Below, piece after piece: positions 9,309 to 16,032 of a DNA stretch of 64,000 bases. Where the stretch lies: positions 157,847-221,846 of the forward strand of contig CBIHNI010000007.1 in NCBI GenBank assembly GCA_966211455.1. Reading direction: 5' to 3'. This DNA comes from 21-14-0-10-47-8 sp966211455 (GTDB taxonomy: Bacteria > Bdellovibrionota > Bdellovibrionia > Bdellovibrionales > Bdellovibrionaceae). The notes beneath the pieces were generated by a model. It saw only the letters and a list, made by a program, of their open reading frames with translations, made no database searches and had not been told where the DNA came from. A program made the translations under genes and the position numbers. Every line of letters starts with the position of its first letter. The first letter of the stretch is position 1.

Positions 9309-9425
9309 ATGAGACGCATCGGAAAAACCCCAACCCAAGCTCAACAAGACCAACCATTTTCTAGATTAAAGTCCAGTCTCCCGAATTTCGGTTTTCAGTC
9401 CCCACTAACTAACCCTCAACCTCAT

Positions 9426-9530
9426 GAGTGATTTCTAAAACGGCCTCAGCCAAGGCGCGACCAAGGAGAGCGTGCTAAGAGCACGCCGACGCCCGAGCAA
9501 CGAAGGATCAGGCCGTTTTAGAAATCACTC
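9426..9530. repeat. 105-bp inverted-repeat element with 21-bp perfect arms
   Basis: Positions 9426-9446 and 9510-9530 are perfect reverse complements over 21 bp (inner end CTAAAACGGCCT). The 63-bp interior contains a second perfect hairpin, GCGTGCT-AAG-AGCACGC (9470-9486), and short phrases such as AAGGCGCGACCAAGGAG and CGAGCAACGAAGGATC. The layout of outer long arms, inner hairpin and conserved-looking shoulders suggests a structured mobile or regulatory repeat. It is unrelated in sequence to the REP-like repeats nearby. Confidence 0.85.
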
Positions 9531-9538
9531 AAAGTACT

Positions 9539-9563
9539 CCAAGGAGAGAGGACCTCTCCTTGG
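9539..9563. terminator. Perfect 10-bp hairpin, possible weak terminator
   Basis: CCAAGGAGAG (9539-9548) pairs with CTCTCCTTGG (9554-9563) around a 5-nt loop. On the minus strand it is followed by AGTACTTTGAG, not a real T-run, so termination would be inefficient or factor-dependent. Confidence 0.4.
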
Positions 9564-9736
9564 GTAGGCAGTACCGGGGAATCTTGGAGAAAACTCCCCG
9601 CAGAAATCTTATCATCGTCCGGATCCAGCTTGCGCCGACCCGTCCGTTTTGAATCATTTCAAAATTTCACTGCAATTGAGTTCGACTCGACTCGCCCAGC
9701 GAATTTCTTGCCGGGCGAGGAATCAACCTAAGGAGA

Positions 9737-10570
9737 TTAACCGATCAATTTCAGAGCCAACTGAGGAGCTTGGTTCGACTGAGCCAACACGGATGTTGAA
9801 GCATTCAACAAGATGTTGTTTCGAGTCGCTTCCGCCGTTGACTGAGCGATGTCCGCATCACGGATTCGCGAGTTCGCGGCTGACAAGTTCTCGTGCTGAG
9901 CACCCAAGTTCTCGACCGTCGAAAGGAAACGGTTCTGAAGGGCACCGATGTTGGCGCGATAACCAGAAACCATTGTTTGTGCTTCATCAAGTACACTCAA
10001 GGCTTCTTGCGCTCCGCTTTTCGATGTAAAGTCCAAGCTTTCGATACCCAGGTTTCCGGCTTGTACGTTCAATTCTGAAGGGTCAAAGCTGATACGATCT
10101 TCAAAGTCGTCATTGTTGATACCGACTTGGATGTCGTTCTTGGTACCACTACCATCCAACAGATTGTTCTTACCGAAGCGAGTGGTTTTCGCGATACGCT
10201 GAACCTCTGACTTCAACTGTTGAACCTCTTTGTCCATGAAACCGCGTTCGCGCTCTCCGATTGTGTCGGAAGATGCCTGGATTCCAAGCTCGCGAAGACG
10301 AGTTAAAATATTTGATACTTCTGAAAGACCACCTTCTGCGACCTGTAACATCGAGATACCGTCGTTGGCGTTTCGCGATGCTTGTGAGAACGATCGGATT
10401 TGCGATTTCAGGTTTTCACTGATTGCCAATCCTGCAGCGTCGTCAGCTGATTTGGTGATACGAGAACCCGAAGACAACTGTGCGTATGACTTCGCGATCT
10501 CACGTTGTGATGTCGCCAATGAACGTTGTGCATTGATTGACGATACGTTGGTAGAAACTCTCATTCCCAT
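9737..10570 (-). CDS. fliC: Flagellin 1
   Basis: The 277-residue flagellin forms part of the filament. The N-terminal D0/D1 region includes MGMRVSTNVSSINAQRSL, SSGSRITKSADDAAGLAIS and the RNANDGISMLQVAEGGL helix. The C-terminal D0 region is SAANSRIRDADIAQSTA...LAQSNQAPQLALKLIG. The variable D2/D3 surface domain is almost absent, as in other short flagellins. The ATG has GGAGG upstream (TTGGAGGTTCCCTATG). It is transcribed from a sigma-28-like promoter about 330 bp upstream, with a long leader. It is one of three flagellins here. Confidence 0.97.
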   Translation of the reverse strand: MGMRVSTNVSSINAQRSLATSQREIAKSYAQLSSGSRITKSADDAAGLAISENLKSQIRSFSQASRNANDGISMLQVAEGGLSEVSNILTRLRELGIQASSDTIGERERGFMDKEVQQLKSEVQRIAKTTRFGKNNLLDGSGTKNDIQVGINNDDFEDRISFDPSELNVQAGNLGIESLDFTSKSGAQEALSVLDEAQTMVSGYRANIGALQNRFLSTVENLGAQHENLSAANSRIRDADIAQSTAEATRNNILLNASTSVLAQSNQAPQLALKLIG

Positions 10571-10896
10571 AGGGAACCTCCAATAGTTTCTTGATTTCCG
10601 TTCAAGACTTTCGTCGAGTTCGATACCTACACGAACTCATTGAGCGCTTTGCGCTTTGAAACGAAGTGGGCCCTGATCCATAGCCACTTGGGTTGAACAC
10701 GTTGTACAAGCCAACCATCCGCCGATTCCTTCACTCCAGAACTCGTCCATCCCTTTTTGGTAGCGCAGCTGCAGCATTTGCTGTCGTTACTGTACCCCCA
10801 AAGGTCTAGGCGTCTTCAACGATCCAATTCCCGGCAGTCACTCCAGAAACCGTTTCTTGATCCGTCATTCGACTTTTGATCAACTTGCTTACTTAC

Positions 10897-10923
10897 CTTT
10901 CGGCGAGGTCCGGGAAGTCTTTA
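10897..10923 (-). promoter_or_regulatory. Sigma-28 (FliA)-like promoter of flagellin 1
   Basis: Read on the minus strand, TAAAGACT (10923-10916) and GCCGAAAG (10904-10897) are separated by exactly 11 nt. The FliA consensus is TAAAGTTT-N11-GCCGATAA. The predicted transcript would start near 10890 and carry a leader of about 320 nt before the flagellin ATG. Confidence 0.7.
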
Positions 10924-10937
10924 GTCGAGTCCAGTGG

Positions 10938-11000
10938 AACTAGACCAGTGTCTAGGCAAAACTAGACCTCAGTCTGGGAAAATCCGCGGAAAACCTAGAC
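10938..11000 (-). promoter_or_regulatory. Repeated GGTCTAG motif upstream of the flagellin 1 promoter
   Basis: On the minus strand GGTCTAG followed by T-rich bases occurs three times, with CTAG cores at 10995, 10962 and 10940, spaced 33 and 22 bp apart. A fourth CTAG (10952) sits in a reverse copy (CCTAGACACTGG read minus). All lie upstream of the -35 box. A similar copy lies upstream of flagellin 2 (core 13277). An activator binding site is likely, but this is inference. Confidence 0.5.
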
Positions 11001-11088
11001 CTTCATCCAGAAAACAGGACCTTCAACCCCAAGACTTCGGCCCCTCAACCCAACATCCAGTCCAGCCCCACCCCGACCAAAGCAAGAT

Positions 11089-11109
11089 CGCCTGACTCTT
11101 TTATGTAGC
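11089..11109 (+). repeat. Left REP-like arm flanking the RAYT gene
   Basis: The arm reads GCCTGACTCTTTT then ATGTAGC and contains the GTAG tetranucleotide (11105-11108) typical of REP repeats. It is the reverse complement of the right arm at 11810-11830 with one mismatch. Just inside lies the short palindrome TGTAGCTACA. Confidence 0.85.
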
Positions 11110-11164
11110 TACAGCACAGCATGATTCTTGGAAGAGGAGAGCCTTGAAACATCAGGAGGAAATA

Positions 11165-11800
11165 ATGCCAAGAAGACATCCGCCCCACCGGACAGACTGT
11201 CCGTATCACCTCACAGCTCGAGTGAATAATCGTGAAAGCTTCGGACTGGACTTAAGTGAGGTTTGGAAAATATATGAAGAACAATTGTATTTCGTTCATC
11301 ATGCTTTTGGCCTGCGCACTCATGCGTTCGTGTTGATGAGTAATCACTTTCATCTTTTGCTTTCGGATCCAGATGGTCAGATGAGCCCAGGGTTACGGTG
11401 GCTCATGACAGAAACTGCCCGGCAGATAAATCGAAGAACTAACCATCGGAATCATCTGTATGGTGATCGAAACCATCGAAGCTTAATCTCCAGTTATCAT
11501 TACTATAGAAATGCCTATAAGTATGTTTATCGAAACCCAGTTGAGGTCTCAGCATCTTTGCAGGTCGAGACTTATCCTTATTCTACGATTCAAGGGCTGC
11601 TGGGATTTCAGAAACTTAATTTTCCTGTGTTTGACAATTTGCTAACTGATGATTTGGAGGGAGTATTGAGTTGGCTGAATACGCCAGGGACAAGGAAGGA
11701 TCAGGAAGAGATCAGGCAAGCCTTGAGAAAGACTGAATTTGAATTGCGAGTTGATCCTGTAGGCCGAAAGCCATCAAGACTTGAAACCGAACTCTATTAA
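11165..11800 (+). CDS. REP-associated tyrosine transposase (RAYT, IS200-like Y1)
   Basis: The 211-residue protein has the Y1 transposase motif SNHFHLLLSDPDG (HUH histidines at about 61 and 63) and a Tyr-rich helix SYHYYRNAYKYVYRNPVEVS. The second corresponds to the RAYT pattern Y-x2-x-NPVRA and should hold the catalytic Tyr. These enzymes nick and join single-stranded DNA at REP hairpins. ATG at 11165 has a perfect AGGAGG upstream (an earlier in-frame TTG at 11144 is unlikely). The gene is bounded by inverted REP-like arms; the TAA stop lies in the right arm. It is an intact accessory gene inserted among the flagellins, on the strand opposite to them. Confidence 0.93.
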   Translation: MPRRHPPHRTDCPYHLTARVNNRESFGLDLSEVWKIYEEQLYFVHHAFGLRTHAFVLMSNHFHLLLSDPDGQMSPGLRWLMTETARQINRRTNHRNHLYGDRNHRSLISSYHYYRNAYKYVYRNPVEVSASLQVETYPYSTIQGLLGFQKLNFPVFDNLLTDDLEGVLSWLNTPGTRKDQEEIRQALRKTEFELRVDPVGRKPSRLETELY

Positions 11801-11830
11801 CGCACTATTGCTACAGAAAAGAGTCAGGCG
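11797..11830 (-). repeat. Right REP-like arm flanking the RAYT gene
   Basis: TTAACGCA, a 3-nt variable stretch, then TTGCTACAG and AAAAGAGTCAGGC match the right half of the perfect palindrome at 13405-13466 with three mismatches. CTAC (11811-11814) is the GTAG tetranucleotide on the other strand. The RAYT stop codon (11798-11800) is built from the repeat. Confidence 0.88.
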
Positions 11831-12082
11831 CCATAAAAAAACCCTGGGAGGGTTTCTCCCAGGGCGGGCTTAAAGGGATTTCGCGTCTGTGCTGCGACCG
11901 AAGATCCCCCGAAAGCTGGTAATTGCTTAAAACAAAATCCGATCTTAAATCCTCAAGGCAGGAATCTCTCGATGAGACAGCAAACAGCCGCGGATGTGCG
12001 ACCGTCATGAGATTCCTCGGTTGAAGATCCGAGCCCAAGGCTTTCGCCTTAAGCTCGGTCCGCAGTTTTCTTGGATAGTGGA
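11801..12082 (-). other. Structured 3' untranslated region of flagellin 2
   Basis: About 220 nt separate the flagellin 2 stop from its terminator. On the minus-strand RNA there is a hairpin at 12029-12058 (CCGAGC...GCTCGG with inner AAGGC/GCCTT) and a 9-bp pairing between 11960-11968 and 12009-12017. Several GGA triplets are present. No gene is visible. It could be an untranslated tail or a 3'-derived small RNA. Confidence 0.5.
11834..11864 (-). terminator. Intrinsic terminator of flagellin 2
   Basis: CCCTGGGAG (11842-11850) pairs with CTCCCAGGG (11856-11864), a 9-bp stem with a 5-nt loop. On the minus strand it is followed by seven T residues. It ends the flagellin 2 transcript next to the right REP arm. 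Confidence 0.88.
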
Positions 12083-12910
12083 TTAGCCGATCAGTTTCAG
12101 AGCCATTCCAGGGAACGTATTCGCCTGGGCCAAGACTCCAACCGCCGCCTGCTGCAGGATCTGAGCAGAAGCGATTTCCGAGGTCTCCTTGGCGATATCC
12201 GTATCTCGAATGCGCGAGTTCGCCGAACTCAAGTTTTCATACTGGATGTCCAAGTTCGAGACAGTCGCATTCAATCGACTTTGGATCGAACCGAAGTTCG
12301 CACGCATGGTACCAATTTTATTCAAAGCTTCGTCAATCGTAGCCAAAGAGCTACGAGCCGAACCTTTATCTTCAACAGAAATCCCGTCCACTCCCAATTC
12401 AGAAGCGCGAGCATCCGTTGAAAGAGTGTACTTGATCACGTTCTCGTCACCAGCAAAGGCACCGACTTGGAATTCTTGCTCCCCACCGGAACCATCCAGC
12501 AACATCTTGTCACCGAATCGAGTCGTTTTCGCGATACGATCGGATTCTTGAATCAATTGCTGAGCTTCTTCGTTCAAGAAGCCACGCTCTTTTTCACCAA
12601 TGTTATCGGAAGCAGCTTGGATTCCCAATTCGCGCAAACGAATCAAGATATTGTTGATCTCATTCAAACCGCCTTCCGAAACTTGGATCGCCGAACCGGC
12701 GTTGAAGGCATTGTTACGTGCTTGCGCGATACCTCGGACCTGACCTTTGAGAGATTCTGAAATCGCCAGACCTGCGGCATCGTCAGCAGCTTGCACGATT
12801 CTGCTTCCGGAAGCCAAAGCTTGAGTGGAATGTTCCATTCGCTTTTGTTGCACTTGCAATACCCGCTGCGCGGATATCGACGGCATATTCGTCGAAATTC
12901 TTAAGCCCAT
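12083..12910 (-). CDS. fliC: Flagellin 2
   Basis: The 275-residue flagellin has the full N-terminal signature (MGLRISTNMPSISAQRVL, ASGSRIVQAADDAAGLAIS) and C-terminal D0 helix (SSANSRIRDTDIAKETS...LAQANTFPGMALKLIG). The central variable region is minimal. AGGAGG precedes the ATG (GTAGGAGGAACTAAATG). Transcription probably starts at the sigma-28-like site 13142-13168, which gives a leader of about 225 nt. The terminator lies about 220 nt past the stop. It resembles flagellin 1 in architecture, but the sequences have clearly diverged. Confidence 0.97.
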   Translation of the reverse strand: MGLRISTNMPSISAQRVLQVQQKRMEHSTQALASGSRIVQAADDAAGLAISESLKGQVRGIAQARNNAFNAGSAIQVSEGGLNEINNILIRLRELGIQAASDNIGEKERGFLNEEAQQLIQESDRIAKTTRFGDKMLLDGSGGEQEFQVGAFAGDENVIKYTLSTDARASELGVDGISVEDKGSARSSLATIDEALNKIGTMRANFGSIQSRLNATVSNLDIQYENLSSANSRIRDTDIAKETSEIASAQILQQAAVGVLAQANTFPGMALKLIG

Positions 12911-13002
12911 TTAGTTCCTCCTACAAACGCACTGTTTGTGACTACCGTTCTTTCCTTTAAGAACGTTTCAAAAACTTTCACGAATTGTTGGAGGGGTTCA
13001 CT

Positions 13003-13032
13003 TCGCGAGAGAGGTGACTGTCTCTCTCGCGA
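13003..13032 (-). promoter_or_regulatory. Stable hairpin in the flagellin 2 leader
   Basis: TCGCGAGAGAG (13003-13013) pairs perfectly with CTCTCTCGCGA (13022-13032) around an 8-nt loop. It lies about 95 nt upstream of the flagellin 2 start, inside the predicted 5' leader, and has no T-run. A role in mRNA stability or translation is possible. Confidence 0.55.
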
Positions 13033-13141
13033 GGGAACTTTTTTGGATCATCATTTCCGAGGTCGCGTTCGGTTTGACTGCTGAACGGGGCCTGTACTTT
13101 GAGAACCTAATCCAACGTGTTCAATTCATCGCACACATAAC

Positions 13142-13168
13142 TTCTCGGCGAAGGTCCAGGGAACTTAA
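13142..13168 (-). promoter_or_regulatory. Sigma-28 (FliA)-like promoter of flagellin 2
   Basis: On the minus strand TTAAGTTC (13168-13161) and GCCGAGAA (13149-13142) are separated by 11 nt. The spacer (CCTGGACCTTC) closely resembles that of the flagellin 1 promoter (TCCCGGACCTC). The agreement of boxes, spacing and spacer between two loci supports both calls. Confidence 0.7.
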
Positions 13169-13349
13169 GGACCAAGGTCTAGGTTGAATTACAACGCAGT
13201 GCGTCTTGTGCTGGAAATGATTAAATTAAGCGGTGAATAAAATATTTTAAGAATTTTCGGAAAATCTCATTTTGAACTAGACCTTGGTCAGATGCGAGCT
13301 GGACCTAGCCCCTGGTCCTGCAAAAGACTTCAACGAAAAGCTCGGCCCC

Positions 13350-13387
13350 AAAAACAACAAAACCCCGGGGAATCCCCCGAGGTTTTG
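13350..13387 (-). terminator. Intrinsic terminator of flagellin 3
   Basis: CAAAACC...CGGGG (13358-13370) pairs with CCCCG...GGTTTTG (13375-13387) with one mismatch and a 4-nt loop. On the minus strand TTGTTTTT follows. The REP-like palindrome is lodged between this terminator and the flagellin 3 stop. Confidence 0.75.
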
Positions 13388-13404
13388 CAAAGCCCACCCA
13401 TATC

Positions 13405-13466
13405 GCCTGACTCTTTTCTGTAGCAAGGCTGCGTTAACGCAGCCTTGCTACAGAAAAGAGTCAGGC
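13405..13466. repeat. REP-like element: perfect 62-bp palindrome
   Basis: Two 31-bp arms, centred on GCGTT/AACGC at 13435/13436, are perfect reverse complements. Each arm carries GACTCTTTTCT followed by GTAG (13420-13423, and CTAC at 13448-13451). The outer 20 bp match the arms flanking the RAYT gene. This makes it a complete non-autonomous element (REPIN-like) of the family likely moved by that RAYT. It starts 5 bp beyond the flagellin 3 stop. Confidence 0.92.
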
Positions 13467-13471
13467 ACACC

Positions 13472-14299
13472 CTAAGCAATCAAACGAATGACGTTGCCTG
13501 GGAAGCGGTTCGCTTCATTCAGCACCGAGATTTGATATTGCTGCATAGCCTGATTGCGATACATATCGCTCGCGGCTTGCGCGATGTTGGTATCACCGAT
13601 GCGCGAGCGCGCCGCCGACAGCCCCTCTTCTTGCATACCCGCATGATTGATCGTCGAACTCAGACGCGAATCGATCGCACCAAAGTTTGCACGCACCATC
13701 GCGATTTTCGTCAAGGCCTCGTCCAAATTTTCGATCGAATCGCGCGCATCCGAACGATCCGAAACCCCCAGGGAATCCACGCCCAGAGCGCTGGCTCGGG
13801 TGTCGGCATCCGCTTTGTAGCGAATGACATTCTCGTCACCCTTGTACGCACCGACCTGAAATTCATAATCGCGTGTATCACCTGAAAGCAATTTCTGCGA
13901 ACCAAACTGAGTCGTCTGCGCAATGCGATCGATCTCTTCTTGCAGCTGCACAAATTCGGATTGCAGAAGTTCACGTTCGGTATTGGAAAACGTATCGCTC
14001 GCCGATTGCACCGCCAACTCACGCATGCGAATCAAAATATTATTCTGCTCGCTGAGGCCGCCTTCAGCGACCTGAATAAAGGACTGAGCATTTTCCGCAT
14101 TCATGCGACCCGCACGAACGCCCGAAATCTGACTTCGTAAATGTTCGGAAATAGAATGATCCGCCGCGCTTTCGTTCGGATTATCGAAGCGATTGCCGCT
14201 GGCAAGCGACTTCATAGTTCCTTCGACCTGTCTTTGAGACAGACCGATCTGGCGTTGAGCCGCAAGGCTCGCCAGGTTCGTATTGATCCGCAACCCCAT
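13472..14299 (-). CDS. fliC: Flagellin 3, divergent
   Basis: The 275-residue flagellin keeps the overall D0/D1 plan (MGLRINTNLASLAAQR, QVAEGGLSEQNNILIRMRELAVQSASD, and the C-terminal SVLNEANRFPGNVIRLIA). It departs from the usual SADDAAGLAIS element, which here reads NPNESAADHSISEHL, and its C-terminal helix has ARSRIGDTNIAQ. It is probably a minor or specialised filament subunit. The upstream region has TAAAGTTA as a possible -35 box at about 14363-14371, but no good sigma-28 -10 box, so it may be regulated differently from the other two. Confidence 0.94.
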   Translation of the reverse strand: MGLRINTNLASLAAQRQIGLSQRQVEGTMKSLASGNRFDNPNESAADHSISEHLRSQISGVRAGRMNAENAQSFIQVAEGGLSEQNNILIRMRELAVQSASDTFSNTERELLQSEFVQLQEEIDRIAQTTQFGSQKLLSGDTRDYEFQVGAYKGDENVIRYKADADTRASALGVDSLGVSDRSDARDSIENLDEALTKIAMVRANFGAIDSRLSSTINHAGMQEEGLSAARSRIGDTNIAQAASDMYRNQAMQQYQISVLNEANRFPGNVIRLIA

Positions 14300-14453
14300 A
14301 TGGCCCCTCTTTCGCTCTCAAATTGAGACGAGACGAAGGTCACCCCACAGACACGATTTGTTTTAACTTTAAGCCCCGTTCAGCAGTCACTCTTCTTTTC
14401 GACACGCTGCGTTAAAACTTGAGGATCTTTATGGATTTTCCAATCTTAAGACA

Positions 14454-15317
14454 TCAATCGACTGATTCTGAGACATCATCAAAAGGCCAAGGAGTAATGA
14501 AGCTTTCCATCTCGACTACATTGTCTGGAAGGCTCGGATACTCTCTGGCTTTCAAAACTTTTTCCGCCGTCGGACCTGTCACCCTAAAATAGGCAAAACG
14601 CTTTCCTTTATCCGCCAGCTGCAGCTGAAAGAATGGATTCTTTGGGTCATCCCAAGCCCATGTGCCCGAGAAAAAATCAAAACGATGCGGCCCTTTGATC
14701 GCACCGCCGCGATCGCGCACGACAAAAAAACCGGTGTGCTTCTCGCCGTTCGGCAAGATGAGCCCCGCCACCTTCGGCACATAAATCACTTCGCCCGGTT
14801 TATGATGAGTCATATCTGCTGCTACCGTGTAGAAGGGATCCAAACAAGAAGAGCTCACACCCATTCCGTAAAAACAGTCCGCGCCTTTTTTCATTTCGAC
14901 AAAAATATACTGACCGCCCACCATGCTTGAATAATTAAAAGAGCGCACAACTTTTTGTCGATTGATCTGGCAGGAGCCTTCCATGGCGCAGGTTTGGTAA
15001 GTCGTCGAGCAAACCTTCATCAGCTCGACACCTTTTCCCCCCATCAAAGTTTGCCAACGTCCCGTCTTACAACCGTTCAACTCATCTTGAATCATCGGAT
15101 GATAATAGATCGTCGGGCTCAGTTCACCTCTGTATGCCAGATCTTCCTGATTCAATTCGGCCGGAAGTTTTCCCGCTTCTTCGCGAGCTTTTTCCATGAA
15201 CTCGGCATCGAGATCAATTTCCAACTTATCAGCTGAAGAAACAAATCCGCTTTTTGCGCAAGAAATCAAAACCAGAGAGCAGACACCAAGCAGTGTCGCC
15301 TGCAAAATCCTTTTCAT
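14454..15317 (-). CDS. MltA-type 3D-domain lipoprotein
   Basis: The 287-residue protein starts at ATG 15317 after GGGGGG and has a lipoprotein signal with lipobox LISC. The C-terminal half has FFVVRDRGGAIKGPHRFDFFSG, the 3D (Asp-Asp-Asp) motif of the double-psi beta-barrel found in MltA lytic transglycosylases and related proteins (two Asp are seen: VRDRGG and RFDFF). The MltA insert domain is not evident, so it is shorter than MltA (about 365 residues). A peptidoglycan-cleaving role is plausible, either on self wall or on prey wall. Confidence 0.75.
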   Translation of the reverse strand: MKRILQATLLGVCSLVLISCAKSGFVSSADKLEIDLDAEFMEKAREEAGKLPAELNQEDLAYRGELSPTIYYHPMIQDELNGCKTGRWQTLMGGKGVELMKVCSTTYQTCAMEGSCQINRQKVVRSFNYSSMVGGQYIFVEMKKGADCFYGMGVSSSCLDPFYTVAADMTHHKPGEVIYVPKVAGLILPNGEKHTGFFVVRDRGGAIKGPHRFDFFSGTWAWDDPKNPFFQLQLADKGKRFAYFRVTGPTAEKVLKAREYPSLPDNVVEMESFITPWPFDDVSESVD

Positions 15318-15387
15318 ATTTCCCCCCAACCCCGAGAAATATTTAAGGACAAGATTTTCGAAAATGACAGCTAAATATTCGCAAAAG

Positions 15388-15416
15388 AAAAAATCACGGA
15401 GCCGAAATTCGGCCGT
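15388..15416 (-). terminator. Terminator overlapping the end of thiQ
   Basis: GCCGA (15401-15405) and TCGGC (15409-15413) form a hairpin extended by ACG/CGT, and the minus strand continues GATTTTTT. The stem lies in the last codons of thiQ, so transcription of the thi genes probably ends here. Confidence 0.55.
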
Positions 15417-16032
15417 TCGCAATTTTCGTCACCTTCTGTGCCAACACTTCCAAATCTCTTTCATCATGAGTGATCAGAAGTGCCGGAATTTGCGTCTCCA
15501 TTAAGATTTGTTTTAGAAATTTTCGCGCTTCCGCCCGCAAGGACTCGTCAAGCGCCGAGAAAGGTTCATCTAAAAATAACATTCGCGGAAATGACATCAG
15601 TGCTCTTGCCAGAGCCACGCGTTGCTTTTCGCCTCCGGAAAGAAGCTCTGCACGTCGCTGCAAAAAACCTTCAAGCTGCAGAACTTGATTCAATCTTTCA
15701 AATCGCTCTTGTGCTTTTGCATTTGCGATCTGTCTCGCCTTCACCGGAAAGAAAATATTTTGCTGGGCCGTCATGTGCGGAAACAAATCTAAAGATTGAA
15801 AGACGACTCCCAATTTTTTTTCCGGAGTCGGAACTTTCGCCAGATCTTCGACTCCCCACAACCATTTCATTCCGGGACAAGTCTCAAGCCCCAACAAAAT
15901 TCGAAACACCGACGTTTTTCCAGAGCCCGATGGCCCCCATAAAGCAGTGACTCCTTGATCCAGAATTTCCCAACGGGGAATCTGAATCTCAAAGCCATCA
16001 TATTTTTTGTTCAAATGCTCGACGACAGACAT
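15394..16032 (-). CDS. thiQ: Thiamine ABC transporter ATP-binding protein
   Basis: The 212-residue ATPase energises the ThiBPQ importer. Walker A is GPSGSGKTS, the signature is LSGGEKQRVALARAL, Walker B is MLFLDEPFSALD and the switch histidine is in LITHDERD. The assignment to thiamine comes from its partners. ATG at 16032 has GGGGAA upstream and overlaps the permease gene by 35 bp; a longer in-frame start at 16071 lies further inside it. Confidence 0.88.
   Translation of the reverse strand: MSVVEHLNKKYDGFEIQIPRWEILDQGVTALWGPSGSGKTSVFRILLGLETCPGMKWLWGVEDLAKVPTPEKKLGVVFQSLDLFPHMTAQQNIFFPVKARQIANAKAQERFERLNQVLQLEGFLQRRAELLSGGEKQRVALARALMSFPRMLFLDEPFSALDESLRAEARKFLKQILMETQIPALLITHDERDLEVLAQKVTKIANGRISAP

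Larger units (their letters stand above)
9309..9736. other. Gene-free 428 bp between flaG and flagellin 1
   Basis: No coding frame with a plausible start was found. From right to left the region holds a 7-bp hairpin right after the flagellin stop (9691-9719), a hairpin with 6-bp stem (9575-9600), a perfect 10-bp hairpin (9539-9563), and the 105-bp inverted-repeat element at 9426-9530. None is followed by a convincing T-run on the minus strand, so the site of transcription termination for flagellin 1 is unclear. Confidence 0.6.
10571..11164. other. Gene-free 594 bp between flagellin 1 and the RAYT gene
   Basis: It holds, from left to right, the long 5' leader of flagellin 1 (about 10571-10890), a sigma-28-like promoter (10897-10923), a cluster of GGTCTAG motifs (10938-11000) and the left REP-like arm (11089-11109). 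The leader has small hairpins such as GAGTTCG...CGAACTC and AGCGC-AAA-GCGCT. No credible open reading frame is present. Confidence 0.7.
12911..13471. other. Gene-free 561 bp between flagellins 2 and 3
   Basis: It contains the long flagellin 2 leader with a strong 11-bp hairpin (13003-13032), a 17-bp sequence shared in inverse with the flagellin 3 upstream region (13075-13091), a sigma-28-like promoter (13142-13168), CTAG-containing motifs (13179, 13277, 13305), the flagellin 3 terminator (13350-13387) and the REP-like palindrome (13405-13466). No coding frame is credible. Confidence 0.7.

Noticed and set aside
13284..13475. Short plus-strand open frame through the REP-like palindrome
   Set aside because: It consists of leader, terminator and repeat sequence, with no ribosome-binding site or homologue-like pattern.
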